From Flavobacterium ginsenosidimutans (GTDB lineage: Bacteria > Bacteroidota > Bacteroidia > Flavobacteriales > Flavobacteriaceae), in assembly GCF_003254625.1 (NCBI RefSeq), contig NZ_QJRJ01000076.1, positions 124,001-188,000 on the forward strand: a DNA stretch of 64,000 bases. Direction: 5' to 3'. The position numbers were made by a program, and so were the translations under genes. Below are positions 1-8,773 of the stretch, one piece after another. The notes under the pieces are model-generated. The model worked only from the letters and a program-made list of their open reading frames with translations, had not been told where the DNA came from and did no database searches. Numbering within the stretch: position 1 is the stretch's first letter; each line of letters opens with the position of its first letter.

Positions 1-699
1 CAAACTTTTTATTATGACAACCTAAAATATTACGGCTATTTTATTACAGCTGAACAATATAATTCAATGTCGGTTTGGGATTTATTTATAAGATGGATTA
101 CTTTGCCAAAACTGAATGGATTATTTAATAAACTCAGCGTATTTTTTATTTTAGTCTTACCCTTTTTTATTTATAAATTTAAAAATGAAAAAGCGCTTTG
201 GCTACTGTATGTCAATATGATATTACAAATATGTTTACTTTTAATAACCTCTCCGCAATATCGTTTTTTCATTCATTTCGTTTTATTTTTCTCTCCCTTT
301 TGTTTGATCTGTTTGATACAGAACAAAAAAACAATCAATGCCTTATTAGTGCTCTCGCAAATCCCAATTGCAATTATTTTATTTTTTCCTTTTAATCTAA
401 GTAAATTTGCAAATCATAAATCGTTGATGGAAATAAGTACATTTTCTTCTAACAATATTGTTTTTCCGTTCCAAAATTCAAAAAACAATACCTCTTTTGA
501 AATTATACAATTAGGAAATTTAAAGTATAATTCTCCTCAAAAAAATGATTTTTTATGGGCAAGTGGTAATGGAGATTTACCTTGTGTCAATAAAAAACAA
601 ATTGATACTTTTGAAAAACACTTTCAGTACATTCCTCAAATGCGTACTCATGAATTAAAAGATGGATTTTACGCGAAAAAAATCTCAAAAAATGAATAA
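1..699 (+). CDS. LIC_10190-like membrane protein, 3' end only
   Basis: The reading frame is open from the first base of the window, so the N-terminus lies outside; an internal ATG at 67 is not a convincing start. The visible 232 residues hold several hydrophobic segments in the first two thirds, then a soluble tail containing LPCVNKKQI and ending in DGFYAKKISKNE. That tail resembles the end of the LIC_10190 family of large multi-pass membrane proteins, which have no assigned biochemical function. The stop overlaps the start of the next gene by 8 bases, suggesting translational coupling. The family name is from memory of similar tails; the membrane nature is seen directly. Confidence 0.6.
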   Translation, partial: QTFYYDNLKYYGYFITAEQYNSMSVWDLFIRWITLPKLNGLFNKLSVFFILVLPFFIYKFKNEKALWLLYVNMILQICLLLITSPQYRFFIHFVLFFSPFCLICLIQNKKTINALLVLSQIPIAIILFFPFNLSKFANHKSLMEISTFSSNNIVFPFQNSKNNTSFEIIQLGNLKYNSPQKNDFLWASGNGDLPCVNKKQIDTFEKHFQYIPQMRTHELKDGFYAKKISKNE

Positions 700-1456
700 A
701 TCAGAACTCAAAGAATTTCTAGACGAAAAAGTCATTCAATATAACAATCAGGATTTTATAGAAAGTGATCCTGTACAGATTCCGCATCTTTTTACCCAAA
801 AAGAAGATATTGAAATCGCTGGTTTTCTAAGCGCTTCAATTGCTTGGGGAAATCGTAAAATGATCATTAAGAATTCGCATAAAATGATGGAATTAATGGG
901 CAACACGCCTTACGATTTCGTTATGTCGCATTCTGACGAAGACTTGGCAAGATTAGAAACTTTTGTCCACAGAACTTTCAACGGACACGATTTTGCTGGT
1001 TTCATAAAAGGTTTAAATAACATCTACAAAAACCACAACGGACTTGAAGCTGTTTTTGCCAAAAATCAGGAAAAAGATAGCTTGCAGAAAAGTATCAGTG
1101 AATTCAAAAAGATATTTTTTGAAACAGATCATTTAGCTCGAACTCAAAAACACATTTCAGATCCATTAAACAATTCGGCAGCCAAGAGAATCAACATGTA
1201 CTTGCGCTGGATGGTGCGCCAAGACGCAAAAGGAGTCGATTTAGGAATCTGGAAAAGCATTTCTCCAGCTGTTTTATCTTGTCCGCTTGATGTCCATTCT
1301 GGAAACGTTGCCCGAAAACTTGGAATCCTTTCGCGAAAGCAAAATGATGCCAAAGCTTTATTAGAATTAGACACTAAATTAAGAGAAATGGACGCTCAAG
1401 ATCCTGTGAAATATGATTTTGCTTTATTTGGCTTGGGTGTTTTTGAAGGTTTTTAA
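692..1456 (+). CDS. TIGR02757 family protein (DUF2400)
   Basis: A 254-residue soluble protein matching the TIGR02757/DUF2400 family found widely in Bacteroidota and some other phyla. Typical stretches are the early GFLSASIAWGNRKMI and the late CPLDVHSGNVARKLG, which recalls a helix-hairpin-helix glycosylase-like fold with a DVH motif; no reaction has been established that I know of. An in-frame ATG at 662 would add ten residues, but the ATG at 692 fits the usual family N-terminus and overlaps the upstream stop by 8 bases. Probably cotranscribed with the upstream membrane protein gene. Confidence 0.8.
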   Translation: MNKSELKEFLDEKVIQYNNQDFIESDPVQIPHLFTQKEDIEIAGFLSASIAWGNRKMIIKNSHKMMELMGNTPYDFVMSHSDEDLARLETFVHRTFNGHDFAGFIKGLNNIYKNHNGLEAVFAKNQEKDSLQKSISEFKKIFFETDHLARTQKHISDPLNNSAAKRINMYLRWMVRQDAKGVDLGIWKSISPAVLSCPLDVHSGNVARKLGILSRKQNDAKALLELDTKLREMDAQDPVKYDFALFGLGVFEGF

Positions 1457-1483
1457 ATTGTTTAAAATCTAAAATTATACGAT

Positions 1484-1553
1484 TGTCAGGCTGAGCGAAG
1501 TCGAAGCCCAAGTTTCCAATTGGCACGTCCCTTCGACTTCGCTCAGGGTGACA
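1484..1553. repeat. Inverted repeat with CTGAGCGAAGTCGAAG arms
   Basis: Two 23-bp arms (1484-1506 and 1531-1553) match except at the two GG/CC positions near the outer end and enclose 24 bases. The same element, slightly diverged, recurs at 56499-56558. It lies between the TIGR02757 gene and the DEAD-box helicase. It is a dispersed palindromic repeat of the REP kind; the long stem could also stop transcription. Confidence 0.8.
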
Positions 1554-1600
1554 AAAGACATCAAAAATTACAAATTCAACAAAAAACCATGAATTTAACG

Positions 1601-1608
1601 TACATTTG
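1601..1608 (+). promoter_or_regulatory. Bacteroidota -7 promoter element
   Basis: TACATTTG fits the TAnnTTTG consensus of the primary sigma factor of Bacteroidota and lies 17 bases before the helicase start codon. No clear TTG -33 element is seen at the expected distance. Confidence 0.5.
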
Positions 1609-1625
1609 CACAAAATTTAAAGCAA

Positions 1626-2972
1626 ATGAGCACTTTCGAAAAATTCAATCTTCCAAAATCATTACAAAAAGCAGTTGACGAATTGGGATTTGTTACGCCT
1701 ACTCCTATTCAAGAAAAATCTTTTTCTGTAATCATGTCTGGACGTGATATGATGGGAATTGCACAAACTGGAACCGGTAAAACATTTGCTTATTTACTGC
1801 CTCTTTTAAAGCTTTATAAATTCACTCATACCAATACGCCAAAGATTGTAATTCTAGTTCCAACTCGTGAATTAGTTGTTCAGGTGGTTGAAGAAGTAGA
1901 AAAACTGACTACATATATGTCGGTTAAAACTTTAGGTATTTACGGAGGTGTAAACATCAATACACAGAAAAAAGCCGTTTATGAAGGTGTTGACATTTTA
2001 GTTGGTACGCCTGGACGTACAATGGATTTAGCGCTTGACGCAGTTGTTCGTTTTGATGAAACTCAAAAACTAGTTATTGACGAGTTTGACGAAATGCTGA
2101 ATTTAGGTTTTAGACCACAGCTGACTTCGCTTTTTGCAATGATGAAAACCAAACGTCAAAACATTCTTTTCTCGGCAACGATGACAGATGAAGTTGATGA
2201 TTTATTAAATGATTATTTCGATTTTCCTGAAGAAGTTACATTGGCGCCATCAGGAACTCCGCTTGAAAAAATTACGCAGCTTACTTATAATGTTCCGAAT
2301 TTTAATACCAAAGTAAATCTTTTAAAACATTTGCTAGAAAACGATGAAAGTATGAGTCGTATTTTGGTTTTCGTAAACAATAAAAAGATTTCGGATATGC
2401 TTTTTAATCGTATTGATGAGCTTTTTGAAGGACAATTTGGTGTAATTCACTCAAACAAATCTCAGAATTACCGTTTGAGTACGATGGCTGAATTCCAAGA
2501 AGGAAATCTTCGCGGCTTAATTACAACCGACGTTATGGCAAGAGGTTTGGATATTTCCAATATCACGCACGTAATTAACTTCGAACTTCCAGAAGAGCCA
2601 GAATTGTATATGCACAGAATTGGTCGTACAGGTCGTGCAGACGCAACGGGAACTGCAATTAGTTTTGTTACTCCAAGAGAAGAAGAATTCAAAATTGAAA
2701 CAGAACTTTTAATGGATCAAGAGCTAAAAATAGCTGATTTCCCTGAAGAAGTTGAAATCTCAGAAAAGCTTATTGAAGCTGAAAAAGATAAATTACCAAG
2801 AAAGTTTTTAATGAAAAAACCAAAACTAGAAGGTGACGGTGCTTTTCACGAAAAATCTAAAAAGAACCAAAAAGTAAATCTTGGAGGTCCTTCAAAAACA
2901 AAAAAGAAAACTCACGGTTCTGTCAACAGAAATATGTTGAAGACAAGAAATGAGAAGAAGAAAAAAAAATAA
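1626..2972 (+). CDS. DEAD-box family RNA helicase with a DEFD motif II
   Basis: A 448-residue ATP-dependent RNA helicase. Motifs in order are Q-motif PTPIQ (about 25-29), motif I AQTGTGKT (46-53), Ia PTREL, motif II DEFD at 152-155 where DEAD is usual, motif III SAT (183-185), ARGLDI (304-309) and motif VI HRIGRTGR (329-336). The C-terminal 70 residues are very Lys-rich and probably bind RNA. Asp and Glu needed for Mg-ATP are kept, so only the Ala to Phe change is unusual. It probably acts in RNA remodelling or ribosome assembly. It has its own -7 element upstream and a long stem-loop directly after its stop. A second, more canonical DEAD-box gene lies at 49300. Confidence 0.92.
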   Translation: MSTFEKFNLPKSLQKAVDELGFVTPTPIQEKSFSVIMSGRDMMGIAQTGTGKTFAYLLPLLKLYKFTHTNTPKIVILVPTRELVVQVVEEVEKLTTYMSVKTLGIYGGVNINTQKKAVYEGVDILVGTPGRTMDLALDAVVRFDETQKLVIDEFDEMLNLGFRPQLTSLFAMMKTKRQNILFSATMTDEVDDLLNDYFDFPEEVTLAPSGTPLEKITQLTYNVPNFNTKVNLLKHLLENDESMSRILVFVNNKKISDMLFNRIDELFEGQFGVIHSNKSQNYRLSTMAEFQEGNLRGLITTDVMARGLDISNITHVINFELPEEPELYMHRIGRTGRADATGTAISFVTPREEEFKIETELLMDQELKIADFPEEVEISEKLIEAEKDKLPRKFLMKKPKLEGDGAFHEKSKKNQKVNLGGPSKTKKKTHGSVNRNMLKTRNEKKKKK

Positions 2973-3038
2973 GTCTCAGTTTTCAGTCACAGTTTTCAGT
3001 TTGTACAATACTGAAAACTGTGACTGCGACTGAAAACT
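2972..3038. repeat. cagtttcag-family inverted repeat, locus 1 (terminator-like)
   Basis: Left arm 2972-3000 and right arm 3010-3038 form a 17-bp perfect inner stem (2984-3000 with 3010-3026) plus an imperfect outer part. It begins on the last base of the helicase stop codon and ends three bases before the convergent lactonase gene. One of six loci in the window with the same units (8732, 10001, 13429, 29211, 52439). It probably serves as a two-way terminator. Confidence 0.85.
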
Positions 3039-3040
3039 TT

Positions 3041-4153
3041 CTAGATCTTAGTAAAAACTAGTCCTACTGGTGAACACAACTGTATTCTTCTTCCAGTATC
3101 TGTAATTTTTCCTGTAGTGATATCTCTTTTAAAAATAACTATATCATTAGTATATTGATGCCCCACTAAAAGGTAATTTCCTGTTGGATCAATAGCAAAA
3201 TCTCTTGGACCTTTTCCTAATGTGCTTTGCTGTTCTACTAATTCTAAAGCTCCTGTTTTAAGAATTTTATAAACTGAAATAGCATTAGCATCAACACGAT
3301 CAGAAACATATAAAAAGTTTCCGTCAGGCGAAAGTTTGATTGCTGCTGCTCCTGTTCCACCTTTAAAATCTTTTGGTAAAATACTTGTTTCGGCAACTAC
3401 TTTTAAACTTCCTGTTTTATCCCAGCTTAAAGTCGTCAAAGTTCCATCTAATTCCTGAACTAAATAAACAAATTTCCCATCTTTGCTAAAAGTTAAATGT
3501 CTTGGCCCACTTCCTGGTTTTACATCTACACTTCCTTTTAAAGTTAGAATTTCGCTTTTCGAAGCTGGATTATATTTATAAATAAAAACTTTATCTAAAC
3601 CTAAATCGTTCGAAAGCACAAACTTTTTATCTGGTGAAAAAGCAACCATGTGCACGTGCGCTTTTTCCTGACGAGCCGCATTTGGTCCTTTACCTTCATG
3701 TTGAATCAATTGCTGAACTTCTGTAATGCTTCCATCAGTGTTTTTCTTAAAAACTACAAGGTTTCCACCAGAATAATTCGCAACGATTACATTTTTATCA
3801 TCATTAATCAAATGGCAAGGATCTGCTCCTAAAGCATCATTTTTATTCAAAAAATTCACTTTCCCAGAACCTGAATCATACGAAAATGCACTTACAGTAC
3901 TTTGTGTTCCGTTTTCGTTTACTGCATAAATAAACTTATTATCAGCAGAAACCGATAAATAACTTGGACTAACAACATTTTCAGAAGAATTTTTCAATTT
4001 ATATTCACCATTTGTAACGTCAAATTCATAAACATAGATTCCGTTACTTTGGCAAGTATTGGTGTAGGTTCCAACCAATAAATTGAACTTATTTTGAGCT
4101 TTAGCCGTGGTTAATGATAAAGCTGAAAATAACACTAGATATATTTTTTTCAT
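3041..4153 (-). CDS. Secreted lactonase-family beta-propeller protein
   Basis: A 370-residue member of the lactonase (6-phosphogluconolactonase, Pgl/YbhE-like) seven-bladed propeller family. The first 19 residues form a signal peptide ending TTAKAQ, so the protein leaves the cytoplasm, unlike cytosolic Pgl; its substrate is therefore uncertain. Family-like stretches are LLVGTYT near the N-terminus, GPNAARQEKAHVHMV, GPRHLTF and GPRDFAIDP, each followed by blade-type sequence (SPDGNFLYVSDR). It is monocistronic and convergent with the helicase. Family assignment is firm; true 6-phosphogluconolactonase activity is not shown. Confidence 0.87.
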   Translation of the reverse strand: MKKIYLVLFSALSLTTAKAQNKFNLLVGTYTNTCQSNGIYVYEFDVTNGEYKLKNSSENVVSPSYLSVSADNKFIYAVNENGTQSTVSAFSYDSGSGKVNFLNKNDALGADPCHLINDDKNVIVANYSGGNLVVFKKNTDGSITEVQQLIQHEGKGPNAARQEKAHVHMVAFSPDKKFVLSNDLGLDKVFIYKYNPASKSEILTLKGSVDVKPGSGPRHLTFSKDGKFVYLVQELDGTLTTLSWDKTGSLKVVAETSILPKDFKGGTGAAAIKLSPDGNFLYVSDRVDANAISVYKILKTGALELVEQQSTLGKGPRDFAIDPTGNYLLVGHQYTNDIVIFKRDITTGKITDTGRRIQLCSPVGLVFTKI

Positions 4154-4365
4154 AGTTTGTTTTTTTTGAATTAGCTAAAATAAGCAATAATATCTGTTCA
4201 AAATAAATTCTTTATCACAAAGAATTTACAAAAGTTGCCTATTTTGATATTTTTTAAAATCATATAAGTTATAGTAAGTTCGACTTTGCACTTTCGACTT
4301 TCGACTTTGAACTTTTCTTATAATCTCTTACATGAACATATATGGTTTAATAAATTTTTAATTCG

Positions 4366-4373
4366 TATTTTTG
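4366..4373 (+). promoter_or_regulatory. Bacteroidota -7 promoter element
   Basis: TATTTTTG fits TAnnTTTG and lies about 50 bases before the BatA-protein start. A low-complexity run of ttcgactt-like repeats sits just upstream at about 4279-4318. Confidence 0.4.
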
Positions 4374-4423
4374 ACCAGCATCTTCGCGAAAAACAAAACG
4401 TAGTGAAGTAAATCGAAGCCAGA

Positions 4424-6352
4424 ATGCATTTTAAACATCCCGAAATTCTATACTTTCTGTTTTTATTGATCGTTCCAATTTTGGTTCACCTATTTCAATT
4501 AAGACGATTTAAAACTTCTTATTTTACAAATGTTCGATTCTTAAAAGAACTTGCTATTCAGACTCGCAAAAGTTCTAAAATCAAAAAAAGACTTTTATTA
4601 GCCACACGCTTATTATTGCTTACTTGTGCAATTATCGCGTTTGCACAACCTTTTTTTGAAGCTAGTGACAGTAAAAACGCTTCAAACGAGATGTATATTG
4701 TTCTGGACAATTCGTTCAGTATGCAGGCAAAAGGCAAAAAAGGTGAATTATTAAAAAGAGCTGTTCAGGAATTACTTGAAAATACTCCAGAAAACACTCA
4801 GTTTTCACTTTTAACAAACACCGAAAATTTCTGGAATACCGATATAAAATCATCTAAAAGTGCTTTACAAAATCTAAAATACAGCGCAACTTCTTTTGAT
4901 CTTGCAACAATTACAGCTAAAATTAAAGCCCATAAATCGGCTTATAAAAAAGATATTGTTATTATTACAGATGCCGTTGGTTTAAAAGAAAAAGATATTG
5001 CTACTATAGATTTTGATGAAAAACCATATTTCATCGTTCCAGAAGCAGAACAGAAAAACAATGTTTCCATTGACAGCGTTTACATTAATCAGACTTTAGA
5101 AAACTTCTACGAAATTGGCATTAATTTGTCTGCTTATGGCGAAGACTTCAAACCTATTTCTACAGCTTTATACAATCAAAATAAACTGATTGCCAAAACG
5201 ATTATCAATTTTGAAACGAAAAAAAAGAAAATCAATTTTACCATTCCAAAAGAAGCTTTTCATGGTTATGTGGCAATTGAAGACAACGGTTTAAGTTATG
5301 ATAACAAATTGTTTTTCAGTATTTCTAAAAACAAAAAAACAAACGTTATAAGCATTGGCGAACCTGAAAAAAGCAATTTCTTATCGAGAATTTATACCTC
5401 TGCAGAATTCAATTATAACAATTACCCAATCAGCGCTTTAGACTATAATAGTTTAGAAAAACAAAATACGATTATTCTAAACGAATTAATTGACATTCCG
5501 CAAGCACTGCAAACGACTTTAAAAGCTTTTGTTTCTAAAGGCGGAAATTTGGTTGTCATTCCATCTGAGAAAACTTCTCTTTCGAGCTTAAATGCATTAC
5601 TAGGGAATTTTGGAAAAATCCAATTCGGAAATTTAGAAACCAACAGCAAATTAATCACTAAAATTAATTTCGATCATCCTTTATTTTCAGGAGTTTTTGA
5701 AAACAAAATAACCAATTTTCAATATCCAAAAGTAAATAGTTCGTTTGCTGTTTCGAGTTCTTATCCAGCTGTACTTTCATTTGAAGACCAAACTGCTTTT
5801 GTAACTGCTGTTCAAAATCAGGTTTCTGGAATAACGGTTTTTACCGCGCCAATAAATAGTGCCAATTCAAATTTTCAGCAATCGCCTTTAATTGTTCCAT
5901 TATTTTATAAAATCGCTCAGAACAATCAGAAAACGGGTGTAAATGCTTTGACAATCGGTAACAATCAGCCTTATTTTGTTGATGTTTTATTGACTAAAGA
6001 TGCTATCTTGGAAGTTAAAGGAACAGACGATTCGTTTATTCCGATTCAGCAGATTTTAAACAATAAAGTCAAATTAACATTCAATGATTTTCCAGAAACC
6101 GCTGGAAATTATAGCGTTTTTGACAAAAAAGAATGGGTAGAAAATATCAGTTTTAATTACAAAAGAACCGAAAGCGATTTGAGTCAGGTAAACACCAATG
6201 TAGTTTCTGATTTTAAAACTGCCGATACCATTTCAACCATTTTTAATACACTACAAACTGAGCGAACTGACAGCCAAATTTGGAAATGGTTTGTTATCTT
6301 TGCACTGTTATTTTTAGCATTAGAAATGGCAATTATAAAATTTGTGAAATAG
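4424..6352 (+). CDS. BatA-domain, VWA-like membrane protein
   Basis: A 642-residue inner-membrane protein. Residues 1-26 and about 57-78 are membrane segments in the arrangement of the N-terminal BatA domain (PEILYFLFLLIVPILVHLF, then a basic linker). A VWA-like region follows with the MIDAS-type signature LDNSFSM (Asp95, Ser97, Ser99). The middle and C-terminal parts look like extracytoplasmic beta domains, and a final membrane helix covers about residues 620-638. Such proteins occur across Bacteroidota, often standing alone from the batABCDE aerotolerance genes, as here. The next gene follows after 69 bases on the same strand. Precise role unknown. Confidence 0.85.
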   Translation: MHFKHPEILYFLFLLIVPILVHLFQLRRFKTSYFTNVRFLKELAIQTRKSSKIKKRLLLATRLLLLTCAIIAFAQPFFEASDSKNASNEMYIVLDNSFSMQAKGKKGELLKRAVQELLENTPENTQFSLLTNTENFWNTDIKSSKSALQNLKYSATSFDLATITAKIKAHKSAYKKDIVIITDAVGLKEKDIATIDFDEKPYFIVPEAEQKNNVSIDSVYINQTLENFYEIGINLSAYGEDFKPISTALYNQNKLIAKTIINFETKKKKINFTIPKEAFHGYVAIEDNGLSYDNKLFFSISKNKKTNVISIGEPEKSNFLSRIYTSAEFNYNNYPISALDYNSLEKQNTIILNELIDIPQALQTTLKAFVSKGGNLVVIPSEKTSLSSLNALLGNFGKIQFGNLETNSKLITKINFDHPLFSGVFENKITNFQYPKVNSSFAVSSSYPAVLSFEDQTAFVTAVQNQVSGITVFTAPINSANSNFQQSPLIVPLFYKIAQNNQKTGVNALTIGNNQPYFVDVLLTKDAILEVKGTDDSFIPIQQILNNKVKLTFNDFPETAGNYSVFDKKEWVENISFNYKRTESDLSQVNTNVVSDFKTADTISTIFNTLQTERTDSQIWKWFVIFALLFLALEMAIIKFVK

Positions 6353-6421
6353 CATTTGCATTTGTTTTAAAGGCATTTTACTTTTTACAAAAATCATTTT
6401 ACGACAAAAAAATATCTACAT

Positions 6422-7672
6422 ATGAAACTAATCATCAAAAGCGCCAAAATTATCGACTCAAAAAGTCCGTTTCACAACAAGACTGTTGATCTTTTAATTG
6501 CAGATGGTGTAATAGAAAAAATAGGAGTTTCTCTTCCAAACGATGACGCTGAAGTGGTGCGATTTGACAATCTTCATGTTTCTCAAGGCTGGTTTGACAG
6601 CAGTGTTTCTCTTGGAGAACCAGGTTACGAAGACAGGGAAACTATTGCAAACGGTTTAAATGTTGCCGGAAAAAGCGGATTCACAGCAATCGGATTACAG
6701 CCAAATTCATTACCAATTATTGACAATCAATCTCAGGTAAATTTTGTGAAAAATAAAGCAAATGGTTTTGCGACAGAAATTTTCCCAATCGGTGCTTTAA
6801 CTAAAGCCAGCGAAGGAAAAGATATGGCAGAACTTTTTGATATGAAAAATTCTGGAGCAATTGCTTTTGGAGATTACAACAAAAGTATTGACAATGCTAA
6901 TATCCTGAAAATTGCTTTACAATATGTTCAAGATTTCGACGGATTGGTAATTGCATATTCGCAAGATCCGAACATTAAAGGAAATGGTGTTGCCAATGAA
7001 GGAATTGTTTCTACAAGATTAGGTTTAAAAGGAATTCCGAATCTAGCGGAAGAATTGCAGATTTCAAGAAACTTATTTTTATTAGAATATACTGGCGGAA
7101 GACTTCATATTCCGACTATTTCTACAGCAAAATCGGTTGAATTAATTAGAGAAGCCAAAGCTAAAGGTTTACAAGTAACTTGCAGTGCATCTGTACATCA
7201 TTTGGTTTTAACGGATGAAAAACTGGACGGTTTTGATACTCGTTTTAAAGTGACACCACCATTGCGTACGGAAGTTGACAGACAAGCTTTGCTTAATGGA
7301 GTTGCTGACGGAACTATCGATTTGATTACTTCAGACCATAATCCGATTGATATTGAATTCAAAAAAATGGAATTTGATACAGCAAAAAACGGAACTATTG
7401 GTTTAGAAAGCGCTTTCGGGGCTTTATTAACGGTTTTACCTGTAGAAACAATTGTAGCGAAATTAACTGCTGCGAGAAACGTTTTTGGTTTAGAAAATAA
7501 CACAATTGAAGAAGGCTCAAAAGCTAATATCACTTTGTTTACAACAGAAGGAAAATCAACTTTTACGAAAGAAAATATTCTTTCAAAATCTAAAAATTCT
7601 GCTTTTTTAGGAACTGAACTTAAAGGTTCTGTTTACGGAATTTTAAATCAAAATCAACTAGTTACAAAATAA
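6422..7672 (+). CDS. Dihydroorotase homologue lacking the HxH metal site
   Basis: A 416-residue amidohydrolase of the dihydroorotase (PyrC/PyrX) family. Known dihydroorotases have D-x-H-V-H-x-R-E-P-G near residue 60; here the same place reads DSSVSLGEPG (59-68), so both zinc-binding histidines are Ser and the substrate-binding Arg is Gly. Later landmarks remain: HIPTISTAKSVELIREAK, SVHHLVLTDE and TSDHNPID. Similar Bacteroidota proteins are routinely annotated as dihydroorotase, but this one looks non-catalytic or altered, like the PyrX/PyrC' partners that scaffold aspartate transcarbamoylase. The next gene follows after 4 bases, so they form an operon. Confidence 0.85.
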   Translation: MKLIIKSAKIIDSKSPFHNKTVDLLIADGVIEKIGVSLPNDDAEVVRFDNLHVSQGWFDSSVSLGEPGYEDRETIANGLNVAGKSGFTAIGLQPNSLPIIDNQSQVNFVKNKANGFATEIFPIGALTKASEGKDMAELFDMKNSGAIAFGDYNKSIDNANILKIALQYVQDFDGLVIAYSQDPNIKGNGVANEGIVSTRLGLKGIPNLAEELQISRNLFLLEYTGGRLHIPTISTAKSVELIREAKAKGLQVTCSASVHHLVLTDEKLDGFDTRFKVTPPLRTEVDRQALLNGVADGTIDLITSDHNPIDIEFKKMEFDTAKNGTIGLESAFGALLTVLPVETIVAKLTAARNVFGLENNTIEEGSKANITLFTTEGKSTFTKENILSKSKNSAFLGTELKGSVYGILNQNQLVTK

Positions 7673-7676
7673 TACA

Positions 7677-8003
7677 ATGAATAATTCAGTCGAAGAAGGA
7701 AAACCAATCGCTATCACGAGTTACATTCTAATCATTGGTGTTTTGATCGCCATGAGCATGAATTCTGAAAACAAAAACAGTTTTGCTTCTTTTCATATAC
7801 GTCAAGCTTTAGGTTTGTCTTTAACTTTTATTTCTTTAGGAGCAATCATAAGTAATTTCGATAGTTTTTTTATCACTTTCCCAATGTGGATCTGTATTTC
7901 AATTCTATGGACTTTTGGAATTTTTAATGCTATTCAAGGACAAATGAGACCGATTCCTTTAGTTGGGGAATTGTTTCAAAAATGGTTCAAGAAAATTGGA
8001 TAA
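7677..8003 (+). CDS. Small DUF4870/Tic20-like membrane protein
   Basis: A 108-residue protein with a short polar N-terminus and about three hydrophobic segments (YILIIGVLIAMSM, ALGLSLTFISLGAIIS, TFPMWICISILWTFGIF). The phrase FASFHIRQALGLSL and the final FQKWFKKIG are characteristic of the DUF4870 (Tic20-like) group of small membrane proteins, function unknown. It starts 4 bases after the dihydroorotase-like gene and must share its transcript. Confidence 0.75.
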   Translation: MNNSVEEGKPIAITSYILIIGVLIAMSMNSENKNSFASFHIRQALGLSLTFISLGAIISNFDSFFITFPMWICISILWTFGIFNAIQGQMRPIPLVGELFQKWFKKIG

Positions 8004-8025
8004 GTTTTTCAAAATTCAATTAAAA

Positions 8026-8080
8026 AATTCACAATTCCAAAGTTGGAAAATTCACAATTCACAACTTACAATTTACAATT
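8026..8080. repeat. Low-complexity ttcacaatt repeats
   Basis: Imperfect tandem copies of attcacaatt and acttacaattt fill the space before the esterase gene. They are open in frame back to a TTG at 8043 and would give a false N-terminal extension. No function is evident. Confidence 0.6.
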
Positions 8081-8087
8081 AAAAAAA

Positions 8088-8732
8088 ATGAATCTATCTT
8101 TAGAATATAAAATACAAGAACCAAAAGTAATTTTAGATAAAAACCCATTATTGCTTTTATTGCACGGATACGGCAGCAACGAAGCCGATTTATTCTCTTT
8201 TGCTTCAGAGCTACCAGACAATTATTACATCATTTCTGCTAGAGCACCTTACGATTTACAATATGGTGCTTACGCTTGGTACGCGATTAATTTCGATGCC
8301 GATCAAAATAAATTTTCAGATAATGAACAAGCAAAATCTTCTCGTGATGTAATTGCTAATTTCATTGACGAGTTGGTTGCTAATTACCCAATTGATGCTA
8401 ATAATGTGACTTTAATCGGATTTAGTCAAGGATCTATTTTAAGTTATGCTACGGCACTTTCTTATCCAGAAAAAATTCAGCGAGTAGTTGCCATGAGCGG
8501 TTATTTCAATGAAGAAATTATTAAAGAAGGTTTTGAAAATAATAATTTCAAAAACTTAAAATTCTTCGCCTCACACGGAACTGTAGATCAAGTTATTCCG
8601 ATTGAGTGGGCAAGAAAAACTCCAGCAATTTTAGAGAAATTAGACATTCCTGTTGTTTACAAAGAATATCCTGTTGGACATGGAGTTGCGCCTCAAAATT
8701 TCTTTGATTTTAAGAATTGGCTGGCTTTGTAA
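8088..8732 (+). CDS. Carboxylesterase/phospholipase-type alpha/beta hydrolase
   Basis: A 214-residue cytosolic serine hydrolase of the carboxylesterase/phospholipase (YpfH-like) family. The oxyanion loop is LLHGYGSNE (25-32). The nucleophile is Ser113 in GFSQGS, the acid Asp167 in HGTVDQVIP, and the base His198 in PVGHGV, giving the complete triad in the right order. The physiological ester is unknown. A longer frame from a TTG at 8043 would only translate the low-complexity repeat, so the ATG at 8088 is preferred. The stop codon shares its last base with a dispersed repeat. Confidence 0.88.
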   Translation: MNLSLEYKIQEPKVILDKNPLLLLLHGYGSNEADLFSFASELPDNYYIISARAPYDLQYGAYAWYAINFDADQNKFSDNEQAKSSRDVIANFIDELVANYPIDANNVTLIGFSQGSILSYATALSYPEKIQRVVAMSGYFNEEIIKEGFENNNFKNLKFFASHGTVDQVIPIEWARKTPAILEKLDIPVVYKEYPVGHGVAPQNFFDFKNWLAL

Positions 8733-8760
8733 GTTTTCAGTCGCAGTCTCAGTTTTCAGT
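8732..8760. repeat. cagtttcag-family repeat, locus 2 (single arm)
   Basis: agttttcagtcgcagtctc followed by agttttcagt begins on the last base of the esterase stop codon. Only one arm is present, and this is the only locus of the family between two genes of the same direction. Confidence 0.8.
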
Positions 8761-8773
8761 TAAAAAAATCAGC

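Noticed and set aside
3041..4153. Cytosolic 6-phosphogluconolactonase of the pentose phosphate pathway
   Set aside because: The clear signal peptide places it outside the cytoplasm, so only the family name is given.
7198..7533. 111-residue minus-strand frame inside the dihydroorotase-like gene
   Set aside because: Antisense shadow; composition follows the complementary coding frame.
8043..8087. N-terminal extension of the esterase from a TTG
   Set aside because: The extension translates the ttcacaatt low-complexity repeat; the ATG at 8088 suits the family.
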